Origin: Acidobacteriota bacterium
GTDB lineage: Bacteria; Acidobacteriota; Terriglobia; Bryobacterales; Bryobacteraceae
Assembly (NCBI GenBank): GCA_016213725.1
Contig: JACQZS010000272.1
Coordinates: 1 to 42,817 of the forward strand
Direction of reading: 5' to 3'
Length of the DNA stretch: 42,817 nucleotides
In this document: piece after piece, positions 16,682 through 25,405 of the stretch
Layout of the letters: each line of letters begins with the position of its first letter
Position numbering within the stretch: the stretch's first letter is position 1
Notes under the pieces: generated by a model
What the model saw: the letters and a program-made list of their open reading frames with translations, nothing else
Databases searched by the model: none
What the model was told of the DNA's origin: nothing
Made by a program: the position numbers and the translations under genes

Positions 16682-16694
16682 GTGGCCCGTTACA
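16668..16694 (-). repeat. Terminal inverted repeat, right
   Basis: Reverse complement begins TGTAACGGGCC and matches the left end at 19 of 27 positions, the outer 7 being exact. Confidence 0.85.
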
Positions 16695-16700
16695 GTATGG
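16695..16700. repeat. Target-site duplication, right copy (GTATGG)
   Basis: Exact copy of 10765-10770, directly abutting the right CGTTACA terminus. Confidence 0.9.
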
Positions 16701-16721
16701 CAAATGAGAGGGGGCGGGCGT

Positions 16722-17111
16722 ATGATGGCATCCATGACACGAAACCTTCTTCTCGCTGTAGTGACCTTGTTGGCGCTGGCCGCCGGCGCGTTGGCGGCTG
16801 ATGTGACGGGAACCTGGGTGGCCCAAGTGCCGGGCCGGGACGGGAACATGATGGAGACGACTTTCGTCCTCAAGCAGGCGGGGGAATCACTGACGGGTTC
16901 GATGGAGAACCAGTTCGGGCAGCGGGAGATCAGCGACGGGAAGGTGAGCGGCGACGATTTGACATTCAACGTGTACATTGAATTCAACGGGAACAAGATG
17001 ACGTTGGCGTTTACGGGGAAAGCGGCCGGCAGCGAGATCAAGTTCAAACGGGAGCGGAAGGGTGGGGACGCGGGCCCGTCGAACGCGGAGTTTGTGGCGA
17101 AAAAGAAATAG
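16722..17111 (+). CDS. Small secreted beta-rich protein
   Basis: 129 residues from ATG 16722 (MMASMTRN...), preceded by GAGGGGGCGGG as ribosome site; ATGs at 16725 and 16734 are close alternatives. The open frame continues upstream into the transposon end, but those residues are not native. A signal peptide (LLLAVVTLLALAAGALA) is followed by VTGTWVAQVPGRDGNMMETTF, GESLTGSMENQFGQREISDGKVSGDDLTFNV and a Lys-rich tail. This repeated-strand pattern is common in acidobacterial exported proteins, lipocalin- or calycin-like in feel; no function is known. The transposon sits 27 bp upstream of the start codon, so its expression may now depend on the element. Confidence 0.82.
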   Translation: MMASMTRNLLLAVVTLLALAAGALAADVTGTWVAQVPGRDGNMMETTFVLKQAGESLTGSMENQFGQREISDGKVSGDDLTFNVYIEFNGNKMTLAFTGKAAGSEIKFKRERKGGDAGPSNAEFVAKKK

Positions 17112-17118
17112 GGCGAGA

Positions 17119-17988
17119 TCAGCCGAGTTCGTCGATGGAGCGCGGCCAATCCGCGCCGAGCAGGCGGGAGAGGGAACGGTCTGCCAGAAGGCGGCCGGAG
17201 GTCTGGCAGCGGGGGCAGTAATTGGTTTCGTTGGCGGCGTAGCGGATGCGCTGGACGGGGGTGGAACAGGCGGGGCAGGGGAGTTTGTAGCGGCCGTGGA
17301 CGGCCATTTCAGGGCGGAAGGCGGTGACCTTTTCCGGGAAGGCTCCGGCGGCCTGAGTGCGAAGACGGGCGATCCAGGCGGCGAGCGTTTCACGCGTGGA
17401 GCCGTAGAGGCGCCGGGCGTCCTCCGCGGGCAGTTTCTGCGAAAGGGCGACAGGGGAGAGGCGCGCGTGATGGAGGATTTCGTCGGAGAATGCGTTGCCG
17501 ATGCCGCTGAAGAGGTGAGGGTCGGTGAGGGTCCGTTTGAGTGTGTGGTTCTCGCGGCGCAAGGTGGCATCGAATTCTTCGAGGGTGCAGTGGAGGGGCT
17601 CCAGCCCGCCTGGGTTGAGGGCGAGTAGACCTTCCTCGCCCTGCGCGAGATGGAGGGAGGCGCGGTGTTGGGAGCCGGCCTCGGTGAGGTGAAGAACGCC
17701 GGATGAAAACGTGAAAGAGGCCAGCGGCCGGCCGGCCTTGCGGTTCCAGTGGAGGCGGCCGGCGATCATGAGGTGAAGGACGAGCCACGTGCTGTTTGCG
17801 CAGCCGAGGCCGATGCGTTTGCCGATGCGGCGGAAGGCTGTGACGGGCTGGCCGATGGCGGCAGAGAGGGGCGGTTGAACGGAGCGGAGGAGGAAGGGGG
17901 AGTTGAGGGCGATGTGCTCCAGGCTGGCGCCGCGGATGCGGGCTTCCAGTGCTTCCAGGTAGATCTCGATGTCGGGTAGTTCCGGCAT
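17119..17988 (-). CDS. Fpg/Nei family DNA glycosylase-AP lyase
   Basis: Base-excision repair enzyme removing oxidised bases and nicking the abasic site. 289 residues starting MPELPDIE; Pro2 is the Schiff-base nucleophile and Glu3 the catalytic acid. RRIGKRIGL supplies the conserved beta-turn Lys. HTLKRTLTDPHLFSGIGNAFSDEILHHARLSP is the helix-two-turn-helix DNA-binding segment. The C-terminal zinc finger CPAC...CPRC (CPACSTPVQRIRY, NYCPRCQ) is complete. The frame extends 36 codons further upstream but the MPELP start is decisive. It converges on the secreted-protein gene ending at 17111. Whether it prefers Fpg or Nei substrates cannot be told. Confidence 0.93.
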   Translation of the reverse strand: MPELPDIEIYLEALEARIRGASLEHIALNSPFLLRSVQPPLSAAIGQPVTAFRRIGKRIGLGCANSTWLVLHLMIAGRLHWNRKAGRPLASFTFSSGVLHLTEAGSQHRASLHLAQGEEGLLALNPGGLEPLHCTLEEFDATLRRENHTLKRTLTDPHLFSGIGNAFSDEILHHARLSPVALSQKLPAEDARRLYGSTRETLAAWIARLRTQAAGAFPEKVTAFRPEMAVHGRYKLPCPACSTPVQRIRYAANETNYCPRCQTSGRLLADRSLSRLLGADWPRSIDELG

Positions 17989-18186
17989 GGGGATGCACAA
18001 GCCAGGATAGCGCGGCGGGTGTGGAGGAGGAATCAGAGGGACGAAGAAGCACAGACACGAAGGAGAGGTGATTGGCGCGCAGAGCATTCGTCGCACTGAG
18101 GCTATGCGCTTCCCGGGTAGCGGTGCTTTTGGTGCCGGCTGGACTGGCGGACGCTGTCAGGTGAGTTGCCGGCAACGATGAAGGCG

Positions 18187-18212
18187 ATGAAAAGAGGGGA
18201 TGAAAAGAGGGG
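18187..18212 (+). repeat. 13-bp tandem repeat (two copies)
   Basis: ATGAAAAGAGGGG occurs twice head to tail, ending two bases before the -35 hexamer at 18214. The position suits an activator site or a replication-slippage relic. Confidence 0.6.
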
Positions 18213-18213
18213 A

Positions 18214-18242
18214 TTGACGCCGCTTGTGAGCTAATTCATACT
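18214..18242 (+). promoter_or_regulatory. Sigma-70-like promoter of the C11 peptidase
   Basis: TTGACG (18214-18219), 17-bp spacer, CATACT (18237-18242). Start of transcription is expected near 18249, about 33 bases before the ATG. The rest of the 293-bp gap 17989-18281 shows no gene. Confidence 0.6.
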
Positions 18243-18281
18243 CCGTGGTACCGCTTAGGCTGTGTCCGAGGAGGCTGGGTT

Positions 18282-21212
18282 ATGAAGAACTGGGCCGTAT
18301 TCTTTCTGTGTGTCTCACTGACTGCCGGCGTGAAGATCAACGAAGTCATGTTCAGGCCGGATGTGGCGAGCGCGGAGATGATGAGGAATCACGCTTGGGT
18401 GGAGTTGTGGAACAACGGTGAGGGTGAGGTGGACCTGAGCGGGTGGGTGATCTCGGCGTCGGACGGGGCTGGGGGGGCGTCGGCCAGGGCGCTGCCCGCA
18501 GTGCAGTTGCCGGCTGGAGCGTATCTCGTAGTGCATTTTGCCGAGGGCGAGAACCGCCTGGGCTTTGGCGACAACTCGGGCGATTACTACACAGGGGACG
18601 CGGCGAGCGGCGCGTATTTCCGGTGGGAGAGCGACGAGGTGGCTCTCTACTCGCCGGACGGGATCGTGGACTTCTTCAAATGGAAAACGGCCTTGTCGGC
18701 TTTTTCTCCAGGGGCGGCGTATGCGGATGCCGTGGCGGCGAAGATCTGGACAGAGCAGGCTGTGATGACGCACGACCAGATTGGCGCGGAACGGCTGGAG
18801 ATGCTGAGATCCGTGGAGCCCGGAGAGTCGATTGGGAGGGATGCCGGAGGGAGTGATTCGGATCTCGTATCGGACTTCGACGCGAACGGGGGAGTGTCCG
18901 GAATGGGGCCGACGCCGGGCCGGAGAAACCTGACGGCGGCGGGGATGGAAACTCGGGTGGACGGTGTGCAGGGCGCAGCGCAGGCGTTTGGCCGCAGGGC
19001 GGCTGACGCGGTGAAGCGCAAATGGACGGTGATCCTGTACATGAGTTCAGACAACAATCTCGAGAGCTATTTTTTCCGCAAGCTGTACCGGCTGCAGGAG
19101 AACCTGCCGGCAACGGAGGACGTGGCGTTTGTGACGCAATGGGATGCCAAAACGATTGCGCCTTCGACGTATCGGTTTCGAGTGGGCACGCCACGAGGAG
19201 ACAACGTGCTGACGACGATCGTGCCTGAAGGGCAGAACGCGGACATCGGCGAGCGTAACATGGGGGATCCCGCGGAACTGAGGGAGTTTCTGCAGTGGGC
19301 GGTGACGAACTATCCGGCGGAGAACTATGGGCTGATACTGTCCGGGCACGGAGACGGCTGGAAGGGCTATGGTCCGGACGAGAGTTTCGCGGGCGGCAAA
19401 CGGGTGCCGGTGGATACGCTATTCATGGGCGAGTTGACGACGGCGCTGGCGGGTCAGCGTTATGAGTGGATCGCTTTCGATGCCTGCCTGATGGCCGGTG
19501 TGGAGGTGGCGCATCAACTGAAGGACACCGCGCGTTATCTGCTGGCTTCGGAGGAGATCACATACGCGACGGATTTTCCTTACGAGAAGATGGCCGCGGG
19601 ACTGGCGGGCAACCCGGCGGTGGGCGGGGAGGAGCTTGCTCGATTCCTGTTCGACGAGATGTCCGTCCGGCAGACGGCGCAGGCGCCGGCGAACTGGGAG
19701 CTTTCGCTGGTGGATCTGGCTCAAGTGCCGGGACTGGTGACGAACGTCCGGGCCTGGGCCGATCTGCTGGCGCCGGGGATGTCGCTGCTGCAGAGACGGG
19801 ACGATCCAAACGACAATGTTCAGGTGCTGACCGCCTCTCAAGTGCGGGGGGCGGAGAAGTTCTGGGACAAGAACTTCATCGATCTGTATCACTTCACCGA
19901 TTTGATGAGGAGTTCAGGCGTACCTTCATGCCTGTTGAGTCCGACGCAGAGCATACTGGACCTGATCTCCAAGCGGGTGGTGCTGAAGGAGGGCCATGGC
20001 ACCAGCCACCCGAACGCGCATGGATTGCACATCTACTTTCCGCGGTACAGGATGCTGGCCAACGCGGTGGCGCCGAACCTGTTTCCGAACTTCCCGGAGC
20101 AGCCATACGACATGCCGTACTCGCGGACGATGGATGGATCGACGCCACTGGCGCATTTCGGGGTTCGGATGGATGCTCTGCCGTTGAAGGAGCGGGATCC
20201 GGAGACCGGTCAGGATTTCGAAATCGGCGCGTGGCCACTGCCGCAGTCGCCTGGATTCCTCTTCCCGAACGATACGGGCTGGTTCAAAGTGCTGGACCGG
20301 TTCTACCACCCCGCGGCGGACAACAAGATCCTGAGGGCAATTGCGCCGGACGGCAGCACGATTTTGCCGTCCACGAGTGGAGGCGGCGCGTGCGCCAACA
20401 GTAGCGATTCGATTTCGGCGCCAGTTGGTTCCACAGTGTACTTCTCCGGGGCGGGGTCGTCGGATGCGGACATGCCGGGCGATGGAAGCAACGTTAGGCC
20501 GCTGTACTACTTCTGGGATATGGACGACAAGAAAAACTGCGACGGGTGCCCTCAGCCTCAGACGGTACCTCCTGGCTCGGACGCCGGGCTGGCGGCGTCC
20601 AACAACATGGACGCAGACAGAGACCTGACCGATGCGCCGACGGATGACAAGGATGCGTCTGGCGTCTCGCCCTCGCGGGTGTGCACCGTGCCCGGCACGG
20701 TGCTGGTGACGCTGATTCCGTGGGACGACAACCACCTCATGCCGTACCACAACACTCTTCCGTCGGCGGCGTATGTGCATCCCCAGACGGGGCTGCACAC
20801 ATCCACGGTGAGCTGCTACTCCGCGCCTCCACCTTCCACCTGCACCGGCGGCGACTTCAACACGGACTTCAGGATCACGATAGATCGGGCGGGGCACAAC
20901 CCGTTCATTGGGCTGAGCGCAGCAACCTGGCTGTTGAATGTAATGATCTCCGGCACGATGGTGACCGTGACTGGCAACCAATCCGCCATTGCACGAACTA
21001 CCGGCACGATCGACACCGCCACCTGCACCTTCAATACGCAAGGGCTGAACACTGTGGCCGGGTTCCCCGGGATCGACACCAAGTTCAAGGACGTGAAGAT
21101 CAGCACTTCCGGCAACACGCGCACGATTTCCGGCACTTACGTGGCGGGCGAAGACGGCAAGCTGCCGCAGGGGCAGTCAGCGACCTATTCGATTTCCGGG
21201 ACGCTGAAGTAA
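18282..21212 (+). CDS. Secreted clostripain-family (C11) peptidase with lamin-tail domain
   Basis: 976 residues. Signal peptide 1-16; a lamin-tail (LTD) domain about 17-215 (KINEVMFRP, WVELWNNGEGEVDLSGW, YLVVHFAEG); the C11 catalytic domain about 245-640 beginning KWTVILYMSSDNNLE, with catalytic His356 in LILSGHGDGW and Cys402 in FDACLMAGVEVAH. A non-catalytic C-terminal half follows, with an Asp-rich, probably calcium-binding stretch (DADMPGDGSN, DMDDKKNCDG, NNMDADRDLTDAPTDDKD) and a beta-sandwich-like end repeating SGTMVTVTGNQS and GNTRTISGTY. C11 enzymes cut after Arg or Lys. LTD domains commonly mediate surface attachment or DNA contact. Tandem repeat and promoter lie directly upstream; ribosome site GAGGCTGGG. 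Confidence 0.88.
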   Translation: MKNWAVFFLCVSLTAGVKINEVMFRPDVASAEMMRNHAWVELWNNGEGEVDLSGWVISASDGAGGASARALPAVQLPAGAYLVVHFAEGENRLGFGDNSGDYYTGDAASGAYFRWESDEVALYSPDGIVDFFKWKTALSAFSPGAAYADAVAAKIWTEQAVMTHDQIGAERLEMLRSVEPGESIGRDAGGSDSDLVSDFDANGGVSGMGPTPGRRNLTAAGMETRVDGVQGAAQAFGRRAADAVKRKWTVILYMSSDNNLESYFFRKLYRLQENLPATEDVAFVTQWDAKTIAPSTYRFRVGTPRGDNVLTTIVPEGQNADIGERNMGDPAELREFLQWAVTNYPAENYGLILSGHGDGWKGYGPDESFAGGKRVPVDTLFMGELTTALAGQRYEWIAFDACLMAGVEVAHQLKDTARYLLASEEITYATDFPYEKMAAGLAGNPAVGGEELARFLFDEMSVRQTAQAPANWELSLVDLAQVPGLVTNVRAWADLLAPGMSLLQRRDDPNDNVQVLTASQVRGAEKFWDKNFIDLYHFTDLMRSSGVPSCLLSPTQSILDLISKRVVLKEGHGTSHPNAHGLHIYFPRYRMLANAVAPNLFPNFPEQPYDMPYSRTMDGSTPLAHFGVRMDALPLKERDPETGQDFEIGAWPLPQSPGFLFPNDTGWFKVLDRFYHPAADNKILRAIAPDGSTILPSTSGGGACANSSDSISAPVGSTVYFSGAGSSDADMPGDGSNVRPLYYFWDMDDKKNCDGCPQPQTVPPGSDAGLAASNNMDADRDLTDAPTDDKDASGVSPSRVCTVPGTVLVTLIPWDDNHLMPYHNTLPSAAYVHPQTGLHTSTVSCYSAPPPSTCTGGDFNTDFRITIDRAGHNPFIGLSAATWLLNVMISGTMVTVTGNQSAIARTTGTIDTATCTFNTQGLNTVAGFPGIDTKFKDVKISTSGNTRTISGTYVAGEDGKLPQGQSATYSISGTLK

Positions 21213-21370
21213 GCCGCGCCGGAGACCGGAGGCACAAAGGGAAGTAGCTGCGCTGAGGAACAAATGGCAACGATGCGGAGCGGCATGGCCTGAGGGTAGA
21301 CGCGCGACAAGCGGCTGGGACTCCCGCAGCAGCGGCGGACCGCTCAGCCGGCCAGATTCTCAGGCACGCG

Positions 21371-21389
21371 GCGGCGCGTCGAGCGCCGC
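21371..21389. terminator. Stem-loop between convergent genes
   Basis: GCGGCGC / GCGCCGC 7-bp stem with a 5-nt loop, in the 276-bp gap between the genes ending at 21212 and 21489. No T run, so only a weak terminator call. Nothing else is visible in the gap. Confidence 0.35.
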
Positions 21390-21488
21390 GCTACACTTTC
21401 CGGCCGCATTCGATTGCGGTGCTCATCCGCGACTCACTCCCGCCGGGCACGGGAACCCAATCGACCGCAGCCAAACGGGAATAGCGGG

Positions 21489-24400
21489 CTACTTCTCCTC
21501 CCAGTTGTCAGGCATCCGGATGGTGGTCTGGATGTGGATGGAGGGGCTGTTGCCAAGAGTATCCACATTAGCGGTGAGGGAGCCGGACGAGGCGCCTTTG
21601 GAGGTCAGCGGGGGCTGCGTGGAATTGATGGCGGCGCCGGAGGCGTAGCTCGTGTTGAATACCAGGGACGAGGGCGCCCCGTTGGTTGTGGCGTTGTACT
21701 TGACGTTAGTGAAAGCGTTCGGCTGCGTGCCGGCGGCACGGCCGGAGATGGAGGCGTTGATGACGATGTCCTGATCGTTATCGAACGACTGTTCCCTGGA
21801 GAAGTTCAGTTCAAAGTTACAGATGGGATGGCCGGGAGTGGAGGCATCGCGCTCGGTGTCCAGGGTGATGCTGAAATCAGTGGGATTGACGCCGATGGCG
21901 CGCAGTGTGCAGCGATTTGAGTCGATGGTTGCGGTGCGTGTCAGCGTCTGCCCGCGTTTGACGGCCTGCGCGCCGCCAGGGGCAGGGATGGTAGGGCCGG
22001 CCTGGCGGCTGGAGGTGACGCTGGTGACGGTGAGCGATCGTTTGGGTTTCCCCACCTGCACGGGGAAGGTGATGGGCGAGCCGGAGGTGCTGCGGCCGGC
22101 GCTTTGGCCGGAGCGGTCATAGAGGATGATCTCCGAGTAGTCGAGCCAGGCGTTGACCTGGGCATCACCTCCGGGGGCGCCGCCGCGGAATTTGTAAGTG
22201 CGCGTGTTGTCCTCCTCTTTCTCGCGGCGGCGGAGAATCTTGTAGGACTTCACGGTGGGGTTGACGTGTGCGAGTTCGCAGCGGCCCAGACGGCGTTGGG
22301 CGGAGCCGGGAAGGGACATCGAATTCGCCATCTGCTGGGCATAGTCAGCGAAGTCCTGGACGGACTTGCGCATCTCCGCCACCTTGGCCGCATACCAGGC
22401 ATCGACGGTGGCCGCGTTCTCGCCGCGGGCCTTGCGGGCGGCGGCGATCTCCTTGTAGCGCCTCTCGATGGGCGCCATCTGGTCATCGACGATCTTCTGT
22501 TTGTTCCAGTAGGGTTTGTAAGTGGCGAGAACGTTGCGTTCCACGGTCCTCCCGATGGGGACCGTGTCGCTGGGCCCCATCTCGATGCCGTCGATGACGA
22601 GGGGCGCAAGATAGCAGACAAGCTTGGTGGCCATGGAGGCGCGGTCGATCCAAGTGCTGACGATGCCGACGCCGGGCAGCTTGCCGGTGAGCTCGGCGAC
22701 ATTGCTGAGCCAGCCTTGGATTTGCTTCATGATGTTGTCTGTGGGTACGAAGCTGGCGGCCAGGCAGGACTTGTAGAGTTTGTCCTCGTCCTGGATGCAG
22801 GGACCCTGCTTGAAATCCGCGGAGCGGGCGTAGCTCTTGGCAGACAGGGTGGGGGAGGCGTCAGTCAGGGGCCCAGGGCCGTTGACGAGATGCATGAGGG
22901 AGAAGAGACGGCTGAGGTCGTCCCGGGTCACCGTGTAGTTTACCGGCGCGGAGAGCGGCGGCTGCGGTACTTGGGCGGAGCCAGTCGCCGCGATCTCGTC
23001 GGCGGCGCGGCGGAGCACGCCAAGGGCCTCATTGAGGGCCGCCTCTGCGGGGCCTGTCGAGGCGGCTCCTCCAGCGTCCGCGGTTTCGCCGATCATGGCG
23101 CGGCCGGCCTGATCGAAGAACGAAATGATCTGGCGCAACTCCTCCACAGGATCACTTCCGGCCGGCAGCGGCAGGATGGTGAATGGGATGGTGGATGTGG
23201 CTGTGCCCGCGATGTTCAATGCGATGGTACCCGCACCTGTCAGGTAGCCGGAAGCGGCTGCGGAGGACTGGATGAACGGCACGCGCACGCGGATGAGGCC
23301 GCCCTCCTGGATCTCCTCGATGCTGGCGATGGACTGGAGCTGTCCGCCGAAAGTGAAGTTGACGCCGCTGATGGCGGAGGCGTCCTCCACGGCTGAAGTC
23401 TGGATGCTGATCAATGCGCCAGGCGATGCCGAGGCGGGTGCAACGGAGGCGGGCCTGGGTGCGCCGACCGTGATGGTGAGCGGCTGACTGACGGTGCCGC
23501 AGGCATTGGCGGCTTCCAGGGTATACGTGGTTGTGGCGGCAATTGTGGCTGAAGACTCGCCGCTCAAGGGGACGGCGGTGCCGGCTGGCAGCAGCCGCGC
23601 CGTGTCCGCATCCACGCTCCAGGCCAGTGTGGATGTGCCGGCGGTGGCCAGAACGGGCGGGAAGGCGCTGAAGACGGTGATGACAGGCGCGGGGCAATCG
23701 TAGGGATCGTCCGGAACCGCCTGCGCGACTGAGGGGGCGGAGCTGCCGGGAAGCGAGGTTCTGGCTCCGGCGAGAGCCGAGCCGGAGGTGAATGCGATTT
23801 CCAGGATGGCTTCCGCCGGCCACTGGTTGCCTGGCAGGAGAGATTCCGGATCGAGGTCCACAAATTCATTGGGGCCGCGGGCGGGGCCATCAGCTTGTAA
23901 CACGAGATTGCCGTCGGGATCTTTCACGGCCAGCGAGGAGACCATGCCCGAGGGGCCGGCCTGCAGGAGGAATTGGGTGCGAGGCCCGCCCTCCGAATTG
24001 CGCACATTCAGAAGGCGAACGATGGTGCCGGGGGCTGTCAGATCTTCAGCGAGCCGGGCGGGGAGGGACTCTCCAAAGACTGCCGATCCATCCCTGAGCT
24101 GAAACTGGCGGGCGGCGACGAGAACCGTGGCTTCGGATTCAACGATGACCCCGGCCGAGGCGACAGTGGAGGCGCCGTAGAGAGTGCCGAAGAGGTCACG
24201 GATATCGAGGGTCTGGCGGGGGCCGACAGTGACTGTGGCCGGGGGCAGCGCGGTGTCGCCCGTTGGTTGAAGGGTTACTTGTGCCGGGGAGAACGCGAGG
24301 TTGAAAAGGCGCAGGTCGAACTGTTCGGAGAGGCCGTCGGCGGAATCGAGTTTGCGGGCGCCGCTGACGTACCACTTCACTGGGTCAGAGAAAGTGGGTT

Positions 24401-25100
24401 GAGCGAGCCGCACATCGGAGGGGCCCTGCCCGTTTTCGAGCAGCGCATAGCCGATGGCGCGGCCGGAGCGGACCAGGAAGTTCATCCGGGCCACTTGCGC
24501 GCCGGCCGGCACGAATGTGGAGACCGGCGCTTCCAGCGTCTGTTCCGGGCCGCTGAAGCTCTTGCGGCCCAGTTCGGCACCGGATTCATCAAAGGCGAGA
24601 ACGTCCACCTGGCTGACCGAGCCGATCAAGACCACTCCCGCAGTGAGAGTTTCCGTGCCGCCGGCCGCGGGCAGAGGGAGAGCAAAGGCGCTCATGCCAG
24701 CTTCGAGCACCGAGGATTGCGGCAGAGGCTGGAGTTCGGTTCGGCTGGAGGTATTCTCCGCGGTGCTGCTGCTCCAAGCCGAAAGGACCAGGGCCCGGCC
24801 GGCGTGGAGACGGAGCGTAGCGCGCCCCTGGTACGGGAACGCTGAGGTCAGCAGCGCATCGAGGCTCGCCATCTGGCCTGGCGCGACCGTCACCAGCTTT
24901 GGAGCAGGTGAAGCTGTGCCGGAGGAGGGGATGAGCGATAAGTCTACGTCCACCGGGGCATCGTTTGGATTGTAGATGCGTAAGTGGGTGTCGGCACGGG
25001 AAACTCCCGAATCACTGGAGGTGGCGGCAGGCACATACCAGTCGGCCGCCGAAGCAGTGGTCCACCCGATGAGAATGAAGAGACTCCCAAGACGTCTCAT
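21489..25100 (-). CDS. Large secreted protein with Ig/IPT-like repeats, function unknown
   Basis: 1203 residues with a signal peptide (SLFILIGWTTASA). The N-terminal 450 residues are beta-sandwich repeats of an acidobacterial type (THLRIYNPNDAPVDVDLSLIP, GRATLRLHAGRALVLSAWSS). About 470-550 is an Ig-like unit ending in LTITVGAP, and next is an IPT/TIG-like unit (SVAPASASPGALISIQTS through TATSTIPFTILPL). From about 655 the protein becomes helical (EELRQIISFFDQAG, AALNEALGVLRRAADEI), includes Cys-containing and Lys-rich helices (MKQIQGWLSNVAELTGKLPGV, APIERRYKEIAAARKARGE), then returns to beta strands. No enzyme motif is apparent. Probably a cell-surface or extracellular structural or adhesive protein. 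Confidence 0.8.
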   Translation of the reverse strand: MRRLGSLFILIGWTTASAADWYVPAATSSDSGVSRADTHLRIYNPNDAPVDVDLSLIPSSGTASPAPKLVTVAPGQMASLDALLTSAFPYQGRATLRLHAGRALVLSAWSSSTAENTSSRTELQPLPQSSVLEAGMSAFALPLPAAGGTETLTAGVVLIGSVSQVDVLAFDESGAELGRKSFSGPEQTLEAPVSTFVPAGAQVARMNFLVRSGRAIGYALLENGQGPSDVRLAQPTFSDPVKWYVSGARKLDSADGLSEQFDLRLFNLAFSPAQVTLQPTGDTALPPATVTVGPRQTLDIRDLFGTLYGASTVASAGVIVESEATVLVAARQFQLRDGSAVFGESLPARLAEDLTAPGTIVRLLNVRNSEGGPRTQFLLQAGPSGMVSSLAVKDPDGNLVLQADGPARGPNEFVDLDPESLLPGNQWPAEAILEIAFTSGSALAGARTSLPGSSAPSVAQAVPDDPYDCPAPVITVFSAFPPVLATAGTSTLAWSVDADTARLLPAGTAVPLSGESSATIAATTTYTLEAANACGTVSQPLTITVGAPRPASVAPASASPGALISIQTSAVEDASAISGVNFTFGGQLQSIASIEEIQEGGLIRVRVPFIQSSAAASGYLTGAGTIALNIAGTATSTIPFTILPLPAGSDPVEELRQIISFFDQAGRAMIGETADAGGAASTGPAEAALNEALGVLRRAADEIAATGSAQVPQPPLSAPVNYTVTRDDLSRLFSLMHLVNGPGPLTDASPTLSAKSYARSADFKQGPCIQDEDKLYKSCLAASFVPTDNIMKQIQGWLSNVAELTGKLPGVGIVSTWIDRASMATKLVCYLAPLVIDGIEMGPSDTVPIGRTVERNVLATYKPYWNKQKIVDDQMAPIERRYKEIAAARKARGENAATVDAWYAAKVAEMRKSVQDFADYAQQMANSMSLPGSAQRRLGRCELAHVNPTVKSYKILRRREKEEDNTRTYKFRGGAPGGDAQVNAWLDYSEIILYDRSGQSAGRSTSGSPITFPVQVGKPKRSLTVTSVTSSRQAGPTIPAPGGAQAVKRGQTLTRTATIDSNRCTLRAIGVNPTDFSITLDTERDASTPGHPICNFELNFSREQSFDNDQDIVINASISGRAAGTQPNAFTNVKYNATTNGAPSSLVFNTSYASGAAINSTQPPLTSKGASSGSLTANVDTLGNSPSIHIQTTIRMPDNWEEK

Positions 25101-25405
25101 ACGCCGAATTATAGGCGCATTCCACGCCGGTGCGAAGACCCCATGCCATGAGATAGAGGTGGCGGCGAAGGCCCGAGTTCGTGGCCCGCATTCACCCCGA
25201 GGACAGATGCCCAGTGGAGCAAGTGCACTTTAAGGATGCGCGAGCGGTAGGCGGCCGCACGGGCGCGAGTGTCTGTGCGGGCTGAGGCGGACGTGCGCAG
25301 GCGCAGGGCAGACCTGGTGCAATCAGCGTCTCTACGTTGGCGACAGCGCCTGGAGCAATGCGAGCCGCACCTGGCGCTCAGGATGTGCGCTGCCGGACCG
25401 GGAGA
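25101..25405. other. Gene-free interval
   Basis: 305 bp between the start codon of the large secreted protein and the stop of the next - gene. Frames open on the + strand lack ribosome sites and continue antisense into the neighbour. Nothing recognisable seen; the promoter of the large gene must lie here. Confidence 0.5.

Larger units (their letters stand above)
10771..16694. mobile_element. Complete 5.9-kb cargo-carrying DDE transposon
   Basis: The left end reads TGTAACGCTCC and the right end, reverse complemented, TGTAACGGGCC; 19 of the first 27 bases agree without gaps, including the outer 7 exactly and a shared TTNCCCC block. Both ends are flanked by GTATGG. TG..CA termini are typical of Mu/Tn7/IS21/IS481-type retroviral-integrase transposases. 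Inside, on the + strand, lie a zinc-ribbon protein, a DDE transposase, an ExeA/TniB-like AAA+ ATPase and a RecA-like ATPase, with overlapping genes from the transposase on. A single opposed gene (15019-16182) looks like cargo. Strand composition switches to C-rich in the + strand at the left end. All four mobility genes look intact, so the element may still be active. Confidence 0.92.

Noticed and set aside
10771-16694. CRISPR-associated transposon
   Set aside because: No Cas genes, no TniQ and no repeat-spacer array anywhere in the window.
16680-16721. Upstream extension of the small secreted protein (MWPVTVWQ...)
   Set aside because: It begins inside the transposon terminal repeat and lacks a ribosome site; the signal peptide needs the start at 16722-16734.
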